64,000 bases of DNA, taken from Rostratula benghalensis (Eukaryota > Chordata > Aves > Charadriiformes > Rostratulidae). The notes under the pieces are model-generated. The model was given only the letters and a program-made list of their open reading frames with translations, ran no database searches and was not told the DNA's origin. Made by a program: the position numbers and the translations under genes. The DNA is taken from the NCBI GenBank assembly GCA_013399305.1, contig VXAI01000046.1:3782731-3846730 (forward strand). The letters run 5' to 3'. Positions 47,701 through 61,600 of the stretch are shown one piece after another. The first letter of the stretch is position 1. The number at the start of each line of letters is the position of its first letter.

Positions 47701-50700
47701 AGGGAGAAGGCAAAGACATGTGACAAGTCCTGGAGAAAGGAAGTACTTTTCTTTCAGCAGCACAACCCCAAACCAGTGTAACTGTAAAACAGCAGCTTCA
47801 TAAAATTATTTCAACATTAGAGCACTTAAAACACTTTAAATTCAAAGTTTCCAGAACTCTCTGGGATTTATACCGCAACAAAAACAACAAAACAAAACCC
47901 AACCCCAAACAAAAAAACCAGCACCTTTTTGAGATTGCAACAATTGCTCCTCCTTAAAAACTTTGTTGTGTTTACAATTCCGTATTTTGGGACTCCAACT
48001 GGAGAAAAAATTCTTTTCAGCAATCTGAAAATAACTTAGCCTACTGTCAAAGCAGTACCTAACATTTTATGTGTAATAAGGCTCCAAATCTTCCAAATGA
48101 ACGGCTCTCACTAGTTCAAAAAAAGCTAGGATTTAACCAAGATGATGCCTTGAATGTTACCTATTGCATAATTACCAAATACCCAACAAAGTTTTAAAAT
48201 TAGAATACTAAAGAAAACTTTTATATTAAGTCTTACTTTCTATAAAAATGTATCTGTCCAGCACCAGGTGGAGCAAAATCTATTCCCATCAACAGAACAT
48301 CTATCACAAAAACTCAGCTCTTATTCCTTTAGTCCTTGTTTTCTCCCTCTCCTCAGACAAAGGAAAAAAAAAAAAAGAAGTAGTAGTGAGAATTTGCAAC
48401 AAAACTCATTTGTCATATCTTTTAGAACCACAGTTCCTGTTGGCAAACAGCCATTTTGGGGCAATTAGTGCCCACATATATTTCACTGGTGCTGATCAGC
48501 AAGTCAACTAAAATGGACTTAAAACTCATAGCTGAGCAAGGATTACAAGACAGTCCTATGAAATTTAACACCTACTTCAAACCCAAATTATGACAAAATG
48601 AAAATATCAAACCCTAAAAACCAAGTTCTACATATCCCAGATGTAGAATCTTGTTCAAAATAGCTGTGCAGCAACTTGAGCTGCAGTAGAACGAACCTGA
48701 AGGTAACCAAGACTACTTGCAGAGTTTGTTTGCTAACTCTGAAATCCAAGCTATGAAGTTAGAAACCAATCCAGAAAATCTCTGCCTAAGAGTTGACTCC
48801 GTGAGGAAAAAAAAAAAAAAAGTAAGTTCAAGAACACATTCAGGTAAGTGGAAACACTAATCAAGTGTAGCCAAAAGAACATTGTTACACCAGGAGTAAA
48901 CAAGGAGCATGAAATAAAGTAAAGCAAAGATATGAGGCATGGTACTACCTTCAGCAAAACACAGGCCAGGGTCAAAGATCACCTGCATTCCTTATAAACA
49001 TTATTTGGACAAAAGAATTTGCGTATTTCTTATGCAACTTAATGCCTACTAAGAAAGTGATTTTCTTTCACAAATGATAGGAATAAGATTCAGAAACCTA
49101 CCAATACTACTGGCAGTTAAAAAAAAAAAGAACTGCTGCCAAGCAGAAGATGAAGGAAAAGGCATTTGTCCACCACCTTCTTCAAAACTACTATTAAAGC
49201 TGCAAGAAACAATGCTTAGTAACTTCGTGAGTCACAGTAAGTGCTGTAGACTCTGTACCTGAAGAAAAGGCTCAGACCCATAAAATACACCACTGGAGTA
49301 TTTCCAAGCTAACAAAGCAAGCTGTTCGTTACCCCTCACTTCAAATAGGACAAACTGATGGCTTTTTTTCTGATATCATACAAAAGGGAATGAGAAGAAA
49401 ATAACTTTAAATTGAAACTCGGTGAAAACAAGAGGAATGTAATCAAGGTGTTTTGGGTTTTTTTCCTAAGAGAAGAGTAAAATACTGAAATAACAAAAGA
49501 AAATATACTTAAGAGAGGTCTCTTCTCACATTAAAACAAACATTGAACTTACCTGCTGCACAGACAAAGGGTCCTTTTCCTTTTCTCAGTCCACCATTTC
49601 AAATGCACCCAAAGACCCTTCATCTTCCAAAGCTACATCTCTCTGCATAATGAGCAATCATCCCCCTGTGTTTCCAAGCACAAGAGTACAAACCAGCTAC
49701 CTCTCCTGCTCTGTTCTGGGCTTTCCCCATTATGTAAACAAACTAACACCAAATCCAGGAATTATGTCATGCTATTATCACTCAAATTCTAAGCTCGGGA
49801 TGGAAGTCCTCACATCTTGCAATAATTAGTAAGCATAAAAATACTGTAATAGGCTGCATTTCAAATTAAAATAAATCAACTTACAAGTAATTCTAATCAT
49901 TATGAAATTATAATTAAATGGTCAGCACACACTTCCCATGACTAAGAACTCAGAGAGAATGAAAGTTTAAAATAATTCAATTTCCCTCTTTTTCCATATA
50001 TTTGTGTTCATCTATTTACTCCCATGATTATTTTAAAGAGATTTGGGTTTAGACAGTGTTTGCTGCATCTAGGAAAAAAACCCCAAACAAACATAAAACC
50101 AAGACCCTGCAAGTATTTTTCAGTAAGACAGAATAAATGCTAATAATAAATAATACATTTAAGATCTTCCCTTTTGTGGTAAAATATAGAGAAAAAGAGG
50201 AAAGCTGTCATATTTCAGGCAAAGAATGCAGTCTTTAGTGGCCTTGCAAACATTTCTAAAGTATTTCAAATATTCAGTGTCATTAAACAGTTTGGTTTTC
50301 TTAAACAGGAATTAATTCACCCTGAAATCACCAGGTACTTCTTACAGATCACTTAAAGCATTCATTTATGAGATGCAAGCTTGCCTAAAACAACTAATAA
50401 ATCACACGTATTGAAAAGTGAAAGGCTTGTTGCCCTGTCATCATTAAGCACCACAGAATACTGAATAAATGAGCTTTCAATTAAGATGAAGATTAATATC
50501 ATTAATGAAACAGGTCTAATAGTAAATGCTTTTCCTGAGGAAATCTGCGTATTTTCTAAGGGCATAAAAACCACACCTATGCGTTAAATAAGAATTAAAT
50601 AAGAACCTGGAGATGCGTATAACTCGATTTGCAAGTTATTTCCATAAAGCGGACATACATAATGAAGTGATAAAATATAAATATCAATCCTTTCTTCTCT

Positions 50701-50878
50701 GTCACCACAGCAATTTAAATACTCAGAAACATAAAGAGGAACTTGATCTTGCAATTAATCCCAGCTTGCTTATTTTATATATACAGTACCAAGCCACTGA
50801 CTGTATGGATGCATGAGCAACATACCCTGATGCAAAACAGACTAGGAGATGCAACATTTCTCTATAAATGTTTCCATG

Positions 50879-50980
50879 TTTAATATATATATATAAAAAA
50901 TATATTTTAAAACACATATGTTTCAGTATTTACAGTATATACTATAAATATATGAGTATGTAATCTATATATGCCTGAAA
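50879..50980. repeat. TA-rich low-complexity stretch
   Basis: Runs of TATATATATA and related TA-rich sequence within intron 1. Simple repeat, no coding content. Confidence 0.85.
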
Positions 50981-53900
50981 CACACGTAAATTCTGTGTAC
51001 TTCTTTTCAAAAGTGGAATAATGCTTTCAAAATGCCACAGTTAACATGAAAGAAAAAATATAGGGGATATTATGGGAAATGTATTTTTGTGATTACATAG
51101 TATGCCATATGAAAGGTTAAATGGGACTGGAAAGTAACAGTAAGTTTTCCAGCAGTCTACCACCACCTAAAATATCTATGGAAAAAGTAGATTTTTCTAG
51201 AAGGGGAACAAAGCAAATACTAACATGTTCTCATAAATCCACTGGGTTGGCTTAGACATAAAGAATGTCAAATCTCTAAGAATGATTTTTTTTCAGGTTT
51301 TTACTACAGCTTTGGGAAACCAAGAAGTTTCTACGTCTTGTCACTTAGAGGTAAGTGGGACAGCTTTTATCATCTTCAAATAAAAGTATGCGAACAACTC
51401 ACTGGAGGGGAAAAAACATTATAAAATTGGACAATAAGAAAAGTTCTTAATTTCAACAGTCAAAAGTCTTTTGAATTTGGAAAGTGCAGCAACTATTCCT
51501 ATATTCCAAGGCGGGGAGGGGGGAATAACAGTAACACAATTTTGAAATTACTTTAGCATGGGACTGAAGGTCAAAGCTTGTAAGGTTATAAAGGTCCTTT
51601 TTTCTTAACTTAGCAGGAAAGATTGGGCCTGGACAGTAAGTATAAACAACTTCCCAGAGGAATTTCCATAGTCTTCCCTTTCCATGTCATCTTGGAAATT
51701 ATGGGAGATATTAGAATTCGTCACCGAAGAAATGCCTCCCTGCAGCTGACAAATTTATCCTAATACAAGAAAACAGAAAGGTCCCTTCCTGTGGTTTACA
51801 TTGTTTAAATACATAAATAAATAATATTGAGAAGGTGCAGTGTGTAGATCTAAGAGAAAGACTGCTGTGATAAATTAAAGAAAGGTGGAGATGGAACAAA
51901 AGCTATATAAAGTGATTACAGCACACACTGCAGTATCTTTTTGAGGGAGGGACTGGAACATAATGAACAGATCTAGGCATTAGAAAGAAGATGACAAGAA
52001 TATTACTTTACTATTTCAAAAAGCAGAGAATGTAACAGCATGGTTTCCTCACTAAGCATGCTTTGTTGTTTTCAGTCCTCAGCACATACATTCAGCTTAT
52101 CGACAGACAGAAATCACTTAAAGTGTGAAAGGGAAGAGTTCATTTTAGGGTGATTTTTGTTGGGTTTTTTTTTTTAAGTATCATGATCTCCAACAGTCAT
52201 GCCACCTCACTGCCAAATGCAGGTAATCATCAGTATTCCATCAAAAACTTCAGTAATAATAAAAGTTCACAGGTAAGAAGGAAGAAGATATAAATGCTGC
52301 CTACACTGTCAAAAGAAAAAAATTGAACAATCAGCTCAGAAACGTAGCTCAGCCTTAAAGTACAGTGACTTCCCACTGCCTGTATACACCTGTACCTTCC
52401 TACTTATCTATGATTTTACAACTTTGTGCTTTCCTGCCTGCGTAGAAAGTCATGGTGAGTAAATGCTGTCATACAGAGATAAAAAAGCAAAACTGCTCTT
52501 ATGAATGGAAACAGTAAACAAGGGGAAAATATCTTAGCCTAGTCTCTAGGCATTACTCGTCACGGTCCATGGGGATTTTCAAACTTAAAAAAAAATAAAA
52601 CCATTCGTCAACTAACACAACTGTAAGTTTCAAAGTTTTCTGTGTCTCATCGAAGTCTACTTCTCTGCTACTTTTCTCTTTCATCATCATCATCACAACA
52701 ACATTAATAATAATACATCCTGGTAAGCACACTTGATTGCATTTTTGCCATCTGACACTCAGACAGCAGAGCACAAATCTTCCATTTACTTTTGGCTGTT
52801 GTTTCAAAATAAAAACCAGATTAAGAGATTTTGCAAATATTTATTTAGGACAATCAAAAATACAGAAACACTGTGTCTTGTACAAGGTCCATCTCTTTAA
52901 CACACATACCACAAGTTATAAAACTGCGGAAGGTTCAATTATTAGGTCAACACCACAAACTCCTGTAACTATAAATGCATATAAAACATAGGAGCCTCTT
53001 ACTTGAAGATTTGGAAAACACTGTCATATTTTTCTGCTCAGAAAAAGCATGGCATGTCAGCCAGAGAAATAAGAGCAGAGAATTATGTGTTTTAAGAAAC
53101 AGTATTATGACTCAACTTTAAGTTAGTGTGATGTTTCTGGAGAGAAAAATCATAGATATCACTTCTAATTATAAAAACATTTGAGCAACCCTTAGAATAG
53201 TAGAAGAATGAAATTCAGCACTCTATACAAATTATACTTTGGCTAATTTAATTTCTCCCTACAGTGTGTCAATGGTATAAAATGTAGGATTATTCCTTCC
53301 CCATATAAATAATGTATTAGGGATGAAGCAATTAAAAGCAGTTCCAACAGTCTACCCAAAAGGCTAGAAGATATGGGAAAGAGCTAGAAAATTACCTTAA
53401 TGCTTACAAAGGGCTAAGTAACAATATCCTCTAGCGAAACCAGGATTAACTTCTGGAAACTGAAAATATATGTTAGAAAAGTAGTGGGGAAAAAAATAAG
53501 CACGATCCAGAAGATTCTGAATTCTGGAAACAGGAAGACAGCACCACTTTAAGAACCACAATCTGAGAATCAATATGCATAAAATGAGATACAGTATTTT
53601 CAATCAGTCTGAAGAAAATACGTTTTCTTGAACCAGTGACTCTAGCCTACACGCGGAAGATATTAACAAGGTCAGAATTTAAGGAAGTTACACATTACCA
53701 CATTTTTCTTTAACTTAGCCTGACTACAGCAGAAATCAAGCACAGATAAAAGCAATTATTCTGACAGAAACTAAGTACCCAGTCTATTAGAACTGGTAGA
53801 AAAGCCGTTGAAAGCTTTATTTTCTGCAAAGCTCTTGAAAACTTGCACCTATAAAGCTACATACATTACATGTCCTAAAAATTAGGAGTTTTCTCCAAGG

Positions 53901-54170
53901 AAAAATACAACTCCAACGCACTCACTCTCTTCTCTCCACAATTAGCAATTTCATCAACCTTTGTAAAACGCTGACTAGATTTAACTTTATTTTATGGAAT
54001 CTCATTACAAAAGCTTGTAACACAGGAAGGTGGGTGCCCACACGGTCAAATCAAAGGCAGGAAACAGCAAAACAAAAGAACATGCAAAGAACAGGTTGTG
54101 AAATTTGCACGCTTGAGTTTATACCACCCCTCCCCAATGGGTAGGTAACGATAATTTCAAATAGAGTGCA

Positions 54171-54215
54171 AGAAAAAAAAAAAAAAAGAAAAAAAACCCC
54201 CAAACAAATAAAAAA
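54171..54215. repeat. A-rich low-complexity tract
   Basis: Long A runs interrupted by G and CCCCC within intron 1. The sequence after it is C/A-rich without a recognisable element. Confidence 0.8.
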
Positions 54216-57200
54216 AAAATCCAAACCCCACCAACACTTTAACAAATACGCAACACAAATAAGCAGATTTCTGTATTTCTAAAGGACAGAGTTCTCTGTT
54301 GTGTTTTCATCGACAGTGATCTTTCTCAAGTTCACAGCAGTTTCATTTACTATTTTCAACATGAGTGGTCCTAGAGTAAACTGTGCTAGAGGTACTTTAA
54401 GCATGATGTCACCTGGATGGTCTCTGAAAAGGATTAGAAAATTTAATATTTAAACAGATGGCAGCCAGGGCACACTACAGCTCTTCAATATTGCTAAGAG
54501 TAGTTAAATCTTTGTTTGCTACAGCGAGAAATCATTTCTGCAGATGGGCCAGAAAAATCAAGCTTTTTTGTGGCTTATACAAAACTCAGGAAAGACTTCA
54601 CAATCAGAATAATCAAGTAATTCTACTAGCTCATTAAGAATATAATTCAATTCATTAACTGCAAGCAAAACTGACTATTCAAAAACTTATTTTTCCTGAG
54701 ATGTTGTTTTATGTAAGTTAAGAAAGCAGTTCTGTATACATAGCTGATCAGAGGTCTGGAATAGTTAATTTGTTTAAAGTACGCCTGAAAACCTGATGCA
54801 AGATGTTTTTATTTACTGCCTCACTTTGATGATAATACTACAATTCCATTATAGAAGTGGAATCTCTGCAAAGTCACATTTTAGTTTTATAGCATAAGCA
54901 CTTAGAACCCTTATAAATTATTTTGTTAACTCACGTAAATGCAACATTCTTACCATCAAACCAAAGTCTTTATTCTGTATCTAATTCTACTACATTATTA
55001 TCTCACTATTCTATCCAATTCCTAATGCAACTGTGACACACACAAAAATGTGGTTATTTTATTTCTCCTCAGCAGGACTGAAACAAAAGACACACCAACT
55101 TTCCACAGTAGCAGGGTATACCTCCAGCATCCATACCATATTGCTCGGCCGGTTTCCTAGCTCCTTTATTGCTATATTGTTTATACTGATTTAATGACAT
55201 ACCTGTAGCATCAATATGCATATCTGTATTTTGACTCCAGAACTAAATGTGGAATTCAAGCTACATATGGAACGTGAATTTGTGCAACAGAAGAACTGTT
55301 TCCTATTTTTGCTGAGTTCCAGCCCTAACATTCCATAAAACGACATACAACCTCAACTTTTTACCATTCTGGTTTTTCATACTTTTAATAAAGTAGGCGC
55401 AAGTCCCAGGCAGATCCATTATTTGCATGCTACCAGCTATTAGAATGCAGCAATTCTTGCAATCCTTATTAAAGTTTTACAGTCTGGAAGTACAACTAAA
55501 AGAAAAGCAAACCGATTTGCTTTACTTTTTTCATAAATGCAGAGCTGTCTATATGACTTAGCAACTGACATCAGAGCTACAAACAAAATATACAGTGGTT
55601 TTCTTGAAAGGTTAACTTAGAAACTAGGAATATATAAAAATTCATTAAAATCCTTCCTTGCCATAGACCAACAGCATAAAACCTACAAGCAATGCAAAAC
55701 TATAGGGCAAACTATGACAGTTGAAACCAATGTTAACAAGACATAATGTTGCCTAAAGGAGTTGCTGTTTGATATTTTACTCATGCCAAACAGTGCTGTA
55801 CACCATTGTGCAACGTAATGTTCCTTAAATGTTCTTTTTGGCCAAGACATTTGTCCATATGCAGTGTCATGAGAGATGTGAGGTGAATGAGAACCTATAC
55901 AAAACAGTTATGGGAAAGAAAAAGAGAAAATTACTACAAATTAACAGATAATTGAAACTAAAGAGACAAAAAGAGACATTAAAGTAGAATAAAAGGAAGA
56001 AGGGAGAGGTCCTAGATAGAAGTAAAACAGTACAGTAAATGGACAGTAAAACAATACAGAAAAAAATAACCCATGGTCTCCTACAAATCTGGAATAGCAA
56101 GATGATGAGCAAAAGAAACTAAAAACTAAACCAGAAAGAACAAACAGAACACCAGCTGCAGCAGATTGTTCTTCACTTGTAAGAAAAATGTTCAAACGAA
56201 ATGCACAGTAACATTAATGGATTTATGTGAACATCTGTCTCTGTCGAGCACAACGACCAATATCTTTTCTCCTTCTATTAGCCTTCTGCTTATAGAAACC
56301 AAATTACTGATACCCTATCTCAGATTAATTTTGCAGCCAGCTATCAACTTTTCTTTCCAATCATTGAATTCCACCTAGCTTCATATTTGCTAAGTAAGCC
56401 ATACTGAGGTTCTACTGGTAATTCTTACAAATTTATTCTTTCTATATGATTTTAGGTTCCTTAAGGATTATTTATTCGTTATCATGTCTACTGTTGAAAC
56501 CAATGTAATCCTACGCTTTCAGCTGGTCAGAAGCAGTCACTCACAAAATTATTTGGGAGACAGACATAAGGAGGACAAAATTATTTTCAAGCTGTTAAGA
56601 AATTCAATCTATTTGCTCTCTTGCCTTTATACTTATGGAGAAAATGATACAAAAAACTAATCATGGTTTGTGAACGTAAATTCTTACATCTTTGGGTGCT
56701 GCATAAAACCTACCCAAGCAGAAAGCCACACAAGTTTATTATTATTATTCAGCAGGGAAACTTACAAAAATCAATTTAATCCATTACTTCTTCAGATGCA
56801 TAAAAGCATACTGAAAGAAAAGCCATGAATATAGAAAACAGTCCACATATATAATCATCAAACACAGTTACTAGAAAGAGGAGCTGAGAAGCAGACATCC
56901 TCATGCATCAAATAAGGTTCTAACCATTTGAGGGAAGAAAGGTGCCTGACCTCGCATTGGGAAAGGGCTGAAAAGCCTGGCGAGGTTTTACCACTACCAC
57001 TCTTTCCCAAAGATACAATCACTTGTACTTCTACTAGCCATATAGTTGTACTACCTGTAACCACCCAAGACATAGGAACAGACATTTTCTTGTAAAAACT
57101 AGAAAAAATATTCAGAGGTATTTACTAATAATCATAACTTTCAATTGAGAAAGTCAGTGACGGGAGACAACCAAATCTGTATACGTACTGATATTTAAAA

Positions 57201-57269
57201 TTCAACCAGATCAGCGATCTATATATTAAAAGAGCATGTGCCAAAGATTAAGGGTATCTTTTTATCCAG

Positions 57270-57550
57270 GCCTCCAGTGACAGGACAAGGGACAATGGTT
57301 TTAAACTGAAAAATACTAGGTTTAGATGAGATATCAAGAACAAATTTTTTATAACGAGGGTGGTGAGACACTGGAACAGGTTGCCTACAAAGGCAGTAAG
57401 TGGCCCATCACTGGAAATGTTTGACATCAGGTTGGACAGGGTTGTGAACGACCTGATTTAGCAAAAGATGTCCCTGCCCATGGCAGAGGGTTAGGACTAG
57501 ATGATCTTTAGAGGTCCCTTCAAACCCAAACCATTCGATGGTTGTATGAC
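57270..57550 (+). mobile_element. CR1 retroelement tail in intron 1
   Basis: Contains CCAGTGACAGGACAAGGGAC, GTGGTGAGACACTGGAACAG, GGTTGGACAGGGTTGTGAAC and ATGATCTTTAGAGGTCCCTT, and ends near CCATTCGATGG, a decayed CR1 3' end. Plus orientation, 5'-truncated. Confidence 0.85.
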
Positions 57551-60500
57551 CTCCAGGGGTGACTAACAACCTAATTATTTTATGGTCCTCTTAGCACATC
57601 GTTGAATCACTTCTCTCTTTGGCACACAATGAATAAGGCATAAGCAATTTTACTTTAAAAAACAGTTGAGCCCATTTTTGCTTTAATATGCATTTTCTCA
57701 TTTCAGAGATCATTTAAAAAAAAGTAAAATACTCAAGGGCTAGACTGCAACTTAAATGCCAAATAAGCAGAGCATATACTTTGTGTTAACATTTCCATTT
57801 CTTAACTCCGAATACTTCCAGTACAATTAACTCAACAAGAAACTTTTGTTGTATAAATTCATGCATTTTTAAGGAAACCTTTAAGGATGAAAACTCTGTA
57901 TGATGCAGCGCTGACAGAAAAAATAAAAATAAATAAAATAAAATTAAAATAAAGGACTCAAACTGTAGGCTTTTCTTTAAACAGTAAATTAATTCCAGTT
58001 TCCAGCAGAGAATACAATTGCTTGAGCCACCTGAACATACTCCCAACTAGCTTGATGACATCAGGTCCATCACAACAGGCAGTCAAGACCAGAAAATATA
58101 CTTGGCCGATTCCCAGGCCACAATTACTCTTGCTGTTGACTGAAAAATTCCATAGTCACTGGGTTCCGGTTGGTTTGGGTTTGGGGTAGTTCTTTTTCAT
58201 CTTCAGAATTATCAAGGATTACTATGATGTTACTATGATGGCACAGTAAGCAGCTGCAACATGCTGATAGTTACTTCAGCAGCCATAGGAAGAAGCCAAG
58301 AGATTCATTTTGAGAACTACTTTAGAGGTTTTTAAAGAGAAAATACCTACTAGTTTTGAATGTTCCATGTGACTGTCAACCACTACAGGGAGACAGAAAG
58401 AAAGAAAACCTGCCAGCAGTTTCAGAGTTTGAGTACTTCTGAGAACAAATCATGAGGAAGAAAGATAACCAACACAATAGTCACAATTCACCAAGATGAC
58501 TTCGACATCAGGAAGTCAAATCAGCTATCAACTGATAGCACCCTATATTTAACTAAAACATACAGCGCAAGATAAAAATAGACAGAATTTTTGTCTCCTT
58601 TATTTATTTCTAAAAGGGAAATAAAAGTGCTTCTCTACCCCATGCTAATTACAAGAATAATTACATTAACAATGGAAAGAAATATTCGAATACTAAGAAT
58701 GAGTCTTAAACAAAAATATTTAAATGTATATACTTTTAATTTTACTACCAAAATACAAGGACTAAGTTGATATGTAGTTTCTCCCATCTGTAAAATGGTC
58801 CCATTCCAGTCATGACTGACACTTTAAAACACATATAGCACTCCTGCACCGGTATCTTCCAAATAGGAAGACTATGGCACTCCGAAATCGGCAAATTAAA
58901 GATTAAACAACTGAGATTTTTAGTTATGCCCCTTAAACCCTTTCCAAATCACCTTTTATAATTTTATTCACTTCTGAAATAACAGAGGAAAAAGTTTTCA
59001 CTGGCAAACTATCTTTGAGTTCAAGGACTAAATGAATAAAAAAAAAATGCTGTGTTATATTCTTACTATGCCAAGCAGTCTTTCAGTAAAAATAAGTCAA
59101 AGACTTCATATCCCTATTATTCTTATCAACAATTAAATATCAATACAAGCTTTACACAGCTTGCAGGAAAAAAATGGCAATACCCCCACGTACCCTTCAA
59201 TTTATATACTACAAGCCACAAAACCATGTTACCCTTAATCTTAAAAGAATGAACAAAACATACATAATACATTTAAATAAGATCACAGGTTCTGAGAGGA
59301 AAGCCTCAAACATAGACAAGTTTGTTTATACTCGGAGCCTTAATATGTTTCATTCTGAGAGACAACTACTATTTATAAAGCCACCTAACAAATTCTTTGT
59401 AAGCACAAGGATACAGGAGACTGGCAATGCCCTTCTTCTGTCCTGTACCATACTAATATTGTGCAGCTTTTAATCTTCCATTTAAAAATAATAGATTCCT
59501 CTTAGAATATTGGGAAGCAGTAGCAGGCTGATCAGGTACACAAACTACCTTTCCAGATTAAATATCTATTATATTTTTCCCATAATGACGTGAGACTCAA
59601 TCCCGAGATCCAAGTCCTCGACAGTCCCACATCCCTATGCAATGGAGAAGCCGTGGCTTATGTAGAACCTCTAACGAGGAGCACTAAATTCAGAATGTGT
59701 AAATTAATAGCTTTGGGGGGTTGTTACGAAGTAACTGCATTCAGCACTCTGCTAAAATACAAATCTGATCAAGTTCATGACACGATATGTACACATACAG
59801 ACATACATGTATGTAATATGCATGCATATATACAAAGCACATGGTCCCAGCTGCAGCAAATTAAGGAGTCCATGAAGCAACAATCAGTTTATATATAAGA
59901 CATGAAAAAAATGGTCTAAACCAACAGCAGATGAAGATGTTTTACCAGGTGCACAGAAACTCTCTCCTACACACACTGTGAAAGGGAGAGAGCATAACAA
60001 TAGGCTTCTGTCCCTAAAAATGTGAAAAGCATCTTGTATACAGTAACTTCTAAAAGAAATTAACTGTACACAGTTTAAAAAAATAAAACAAACCCAACAC
60101 CAACTACCACCTGCTAAGATATCACTTTGGAATACAAAATAAGTAATCTCTGCATATAATTTTTCAGTACTACAAATAAGCAGGAAATAAGCCACAGGAA
60201 GATGATGCGATTTAGATGACAGGTCTGCAGACACATAGAACACCTTCAGTCACATGCGGTTGATAAAGGCTAACATGACAAATTTTAGATGAGATTTCAT
60301 GACACCAGCCAGATCCACCTAGGATGCACATGGCCAGATATGCATTTAACACAGGGGAAGAATTCACAGCCATGTTACAACCGCGTTCATGTGGCTCAAG
60401 GGGAAAAGGCTCTGAGGATCTCAGTCGAAGCACAGCACAGGTTTCGCGTAGTTTATACCGCTTTGAAAAGGCACAAAAAGCCCCCTCCACCCTTCCCTTC

Positions 60501-60904
60501 AAAGGAAGAAGAGATGCTCGACGCCTGTCGATCTCTCACCCCCAGCAACAGGGCACTGCCATCTGATCGGCCCCACCTGCCTCCCCTTTTTCTGCATCCC
60601 CGCCTGCACCTTCTTCCCCTCTTCACAGACGCGGGTGGCCAGAGCTGCGGCCTCGCCTCCCTGCGCCCCCCAAGCCGCCCCTCGGCGGCACAAGGGGTGC
60701 AGCCGCCCCTGCATGACAGGCCGGGGGGGCCGTGCTGGGGTGCATCGGGGCTGCAGCTGCTCCCCCTTGATCATCGGCTGGTTACGGTAGGGAGCGGCGC
60801 CAAGGAGAGTCCCCCTCCCCCGCCCGCCCCAGGCTCGCCCAGGCCTCCCACCCCTCTCCGCACCGCGCCCGGGGCTCGCCAGCCCCCCGCAGCCAAGCGC
60901 TCAC

Positions 60905-61094
60905 CGGGCAGAGCGGGGGGGAGGCGGCGGACCTTAGTCCGGGTCTTCCGCGAGGCCGGGGCAGAGCGGCGAGTCCCCGCCGGGAGCCGCGTCCTTTCCT
61001 GCGGCACCAACGGCGACGGCGGCTTGTCAAAGAGAAAACATGACGCGGGCGGGGGGGGAAGGGAGGCGCCCAGATCTCGCGGGGCTACGGCGCC
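60905..61094 (-). other. HERC1: Predicted non-coding exon 1 (5' UTR) of HERC1
   Basis: The minus strand has CCCG followed by GTGAGC at 60,904, a good donor, inside the CpG island and below the TCTCGCGAGA element. The first coding exon has its own acceptor just upstream of the ATG, so at least one upstream non-coding exon is required. The upper limit is set only by the palindrome and is arbitrary. A 4-codon upstream ORF (61,041 to 61,027, M-F-S-L-stop) would lie in it. Another donor in the island cannot be excluded. Confidence 0.5.
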
Positions 61095-61104
61095 TCTCGC
61101 GAGA
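61095..61104. promoter_or_regulatory. TCTCGCGAGA core promoter palindrome
   Basis: A perfect 10-bp palindrome TCTCGCGAGA lies in the CpG island. This element is known from TATA-less CpG-island promoters in vertebrates and is bound by BANP in its unmethylated state; Kaiso (ZBTB33) has also been linked to it. A half-match, TCTCGCGGGG, lies about 20 bp to the left. The position suggests a HERC1 start site within roughly 100 bp to the left, which is inference. Confidence 0.75.
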
Positions 61105-61600
61105 CAGCCGCCGCTCCCCGCCTCCACGCACATGGCCGCCGCCGGCCGACCCGCGGGAAAGCCGGGCGCGGAGGACGCCGCCAGGACCGGGAGAGGCTAC
61201 GGGAGCGCGCTGGAGCTCGGCCCGCGCAACGGCCAGCAGCCCACCTCCGCGGGGAAAGGAGCCCGCCCAGAGCCCCCGCCCCAGCGGCGGCCGCAGGGTC
61301 GCCTCTTCCCGGCTGTACACGCTGCAAAGCGACCTGCGGGGCAGGAGGCCTGCGGTCAGGGCCGGGGAACCCACCGGCTACCCGGGCCAGAGCGGCTGCG
61401 GCGCAGATGTGCGTGCGGCATAGGGCTGGAGCGGGGTGAGGCCAGCGGGCTCCCAGCAGGGCACTGTGGCGAAAGCCCAGCGTGGTTGGGCAGAAGAGGG
61501 GCTCACACCCGCCCTGCAGGGCCCTGCTGGAGCAAGGGGCAGCTTCGGCAGCAGGGAGGGCTTTTCCTCGGGCAAAATAGGAGCAGGCTGCAGGTAGTGG

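Larger units (their letters stand above)
44720..60904 (-). other. HERC1: HERC1 intron 1 (about 16.2 kb)
   Basis: AT-rich intron between the predicted non-coding exon and the first coding exon. It holds one CR1 tail (about 57,270-57,550), A-rich low-complexity tracts (46,468-46,505, 47,877-47,930, 54,171-54,215, 57,918-57,953) and a TA-rich stretch at 50,879-50,980. I see no convincing internal exon, RNA gene or ORF. An alternative 5' exon could be hidden here. Confidence 0.7.
1..61104 (-). other. HERC1: HERC1 gene, 5' half (continues beyond the left edge)
   Basis: Giant HECT E3 ubiquitin ligase. Known family roles: RLD1 stimulates nucleotide exchange on ARF/Rab GTPases, RLD2 binds ARF1 and clathrin, and the C-terminal HECT domain transfers ubiquitin; the protein is found in cytosol and on Golgi/vesicle membranes, with reported partners including TSC2 and RAF kinases. 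Seen here: 37 coding exons on the minus strand totalling 7,843 nt, in unbroken frame and co-linear with the vertebrate protein as I recall it. Domains: N-terminal region (residues 1-about 360), RLD1 (about 365-740), helical region, acidic segment (about 1345-1375), SPRY/B30.2 (about 2026-2220), then a charged linker and small beta domain. No stops or frameshifts interrupt the exons, so the locus looks intact. The 3' half with WD40, RLD2 and HECT is outside the window. Confidence 0.97.
60600..61600 (-). promoter_or_regulatory. HERC1: CpG-island promoter of HERC1
   Basis: This is the only strongly GC- and CpG-rich block in an otherwise AT-rich window, and it lies upstream of the first coding exon. 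No TATA box is evident, as is usual for CpG-island promoters of housekeeping genes. It contains a TCTCGCGAGA palindrome at 61,095 and a consensus splice donor at 60,903-60,904 on the minus strand. The exact transcription start is not determinable from sequence. Divergent transcription to the right is possible, but no gene is recognisable there. Confidence 0.85.
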
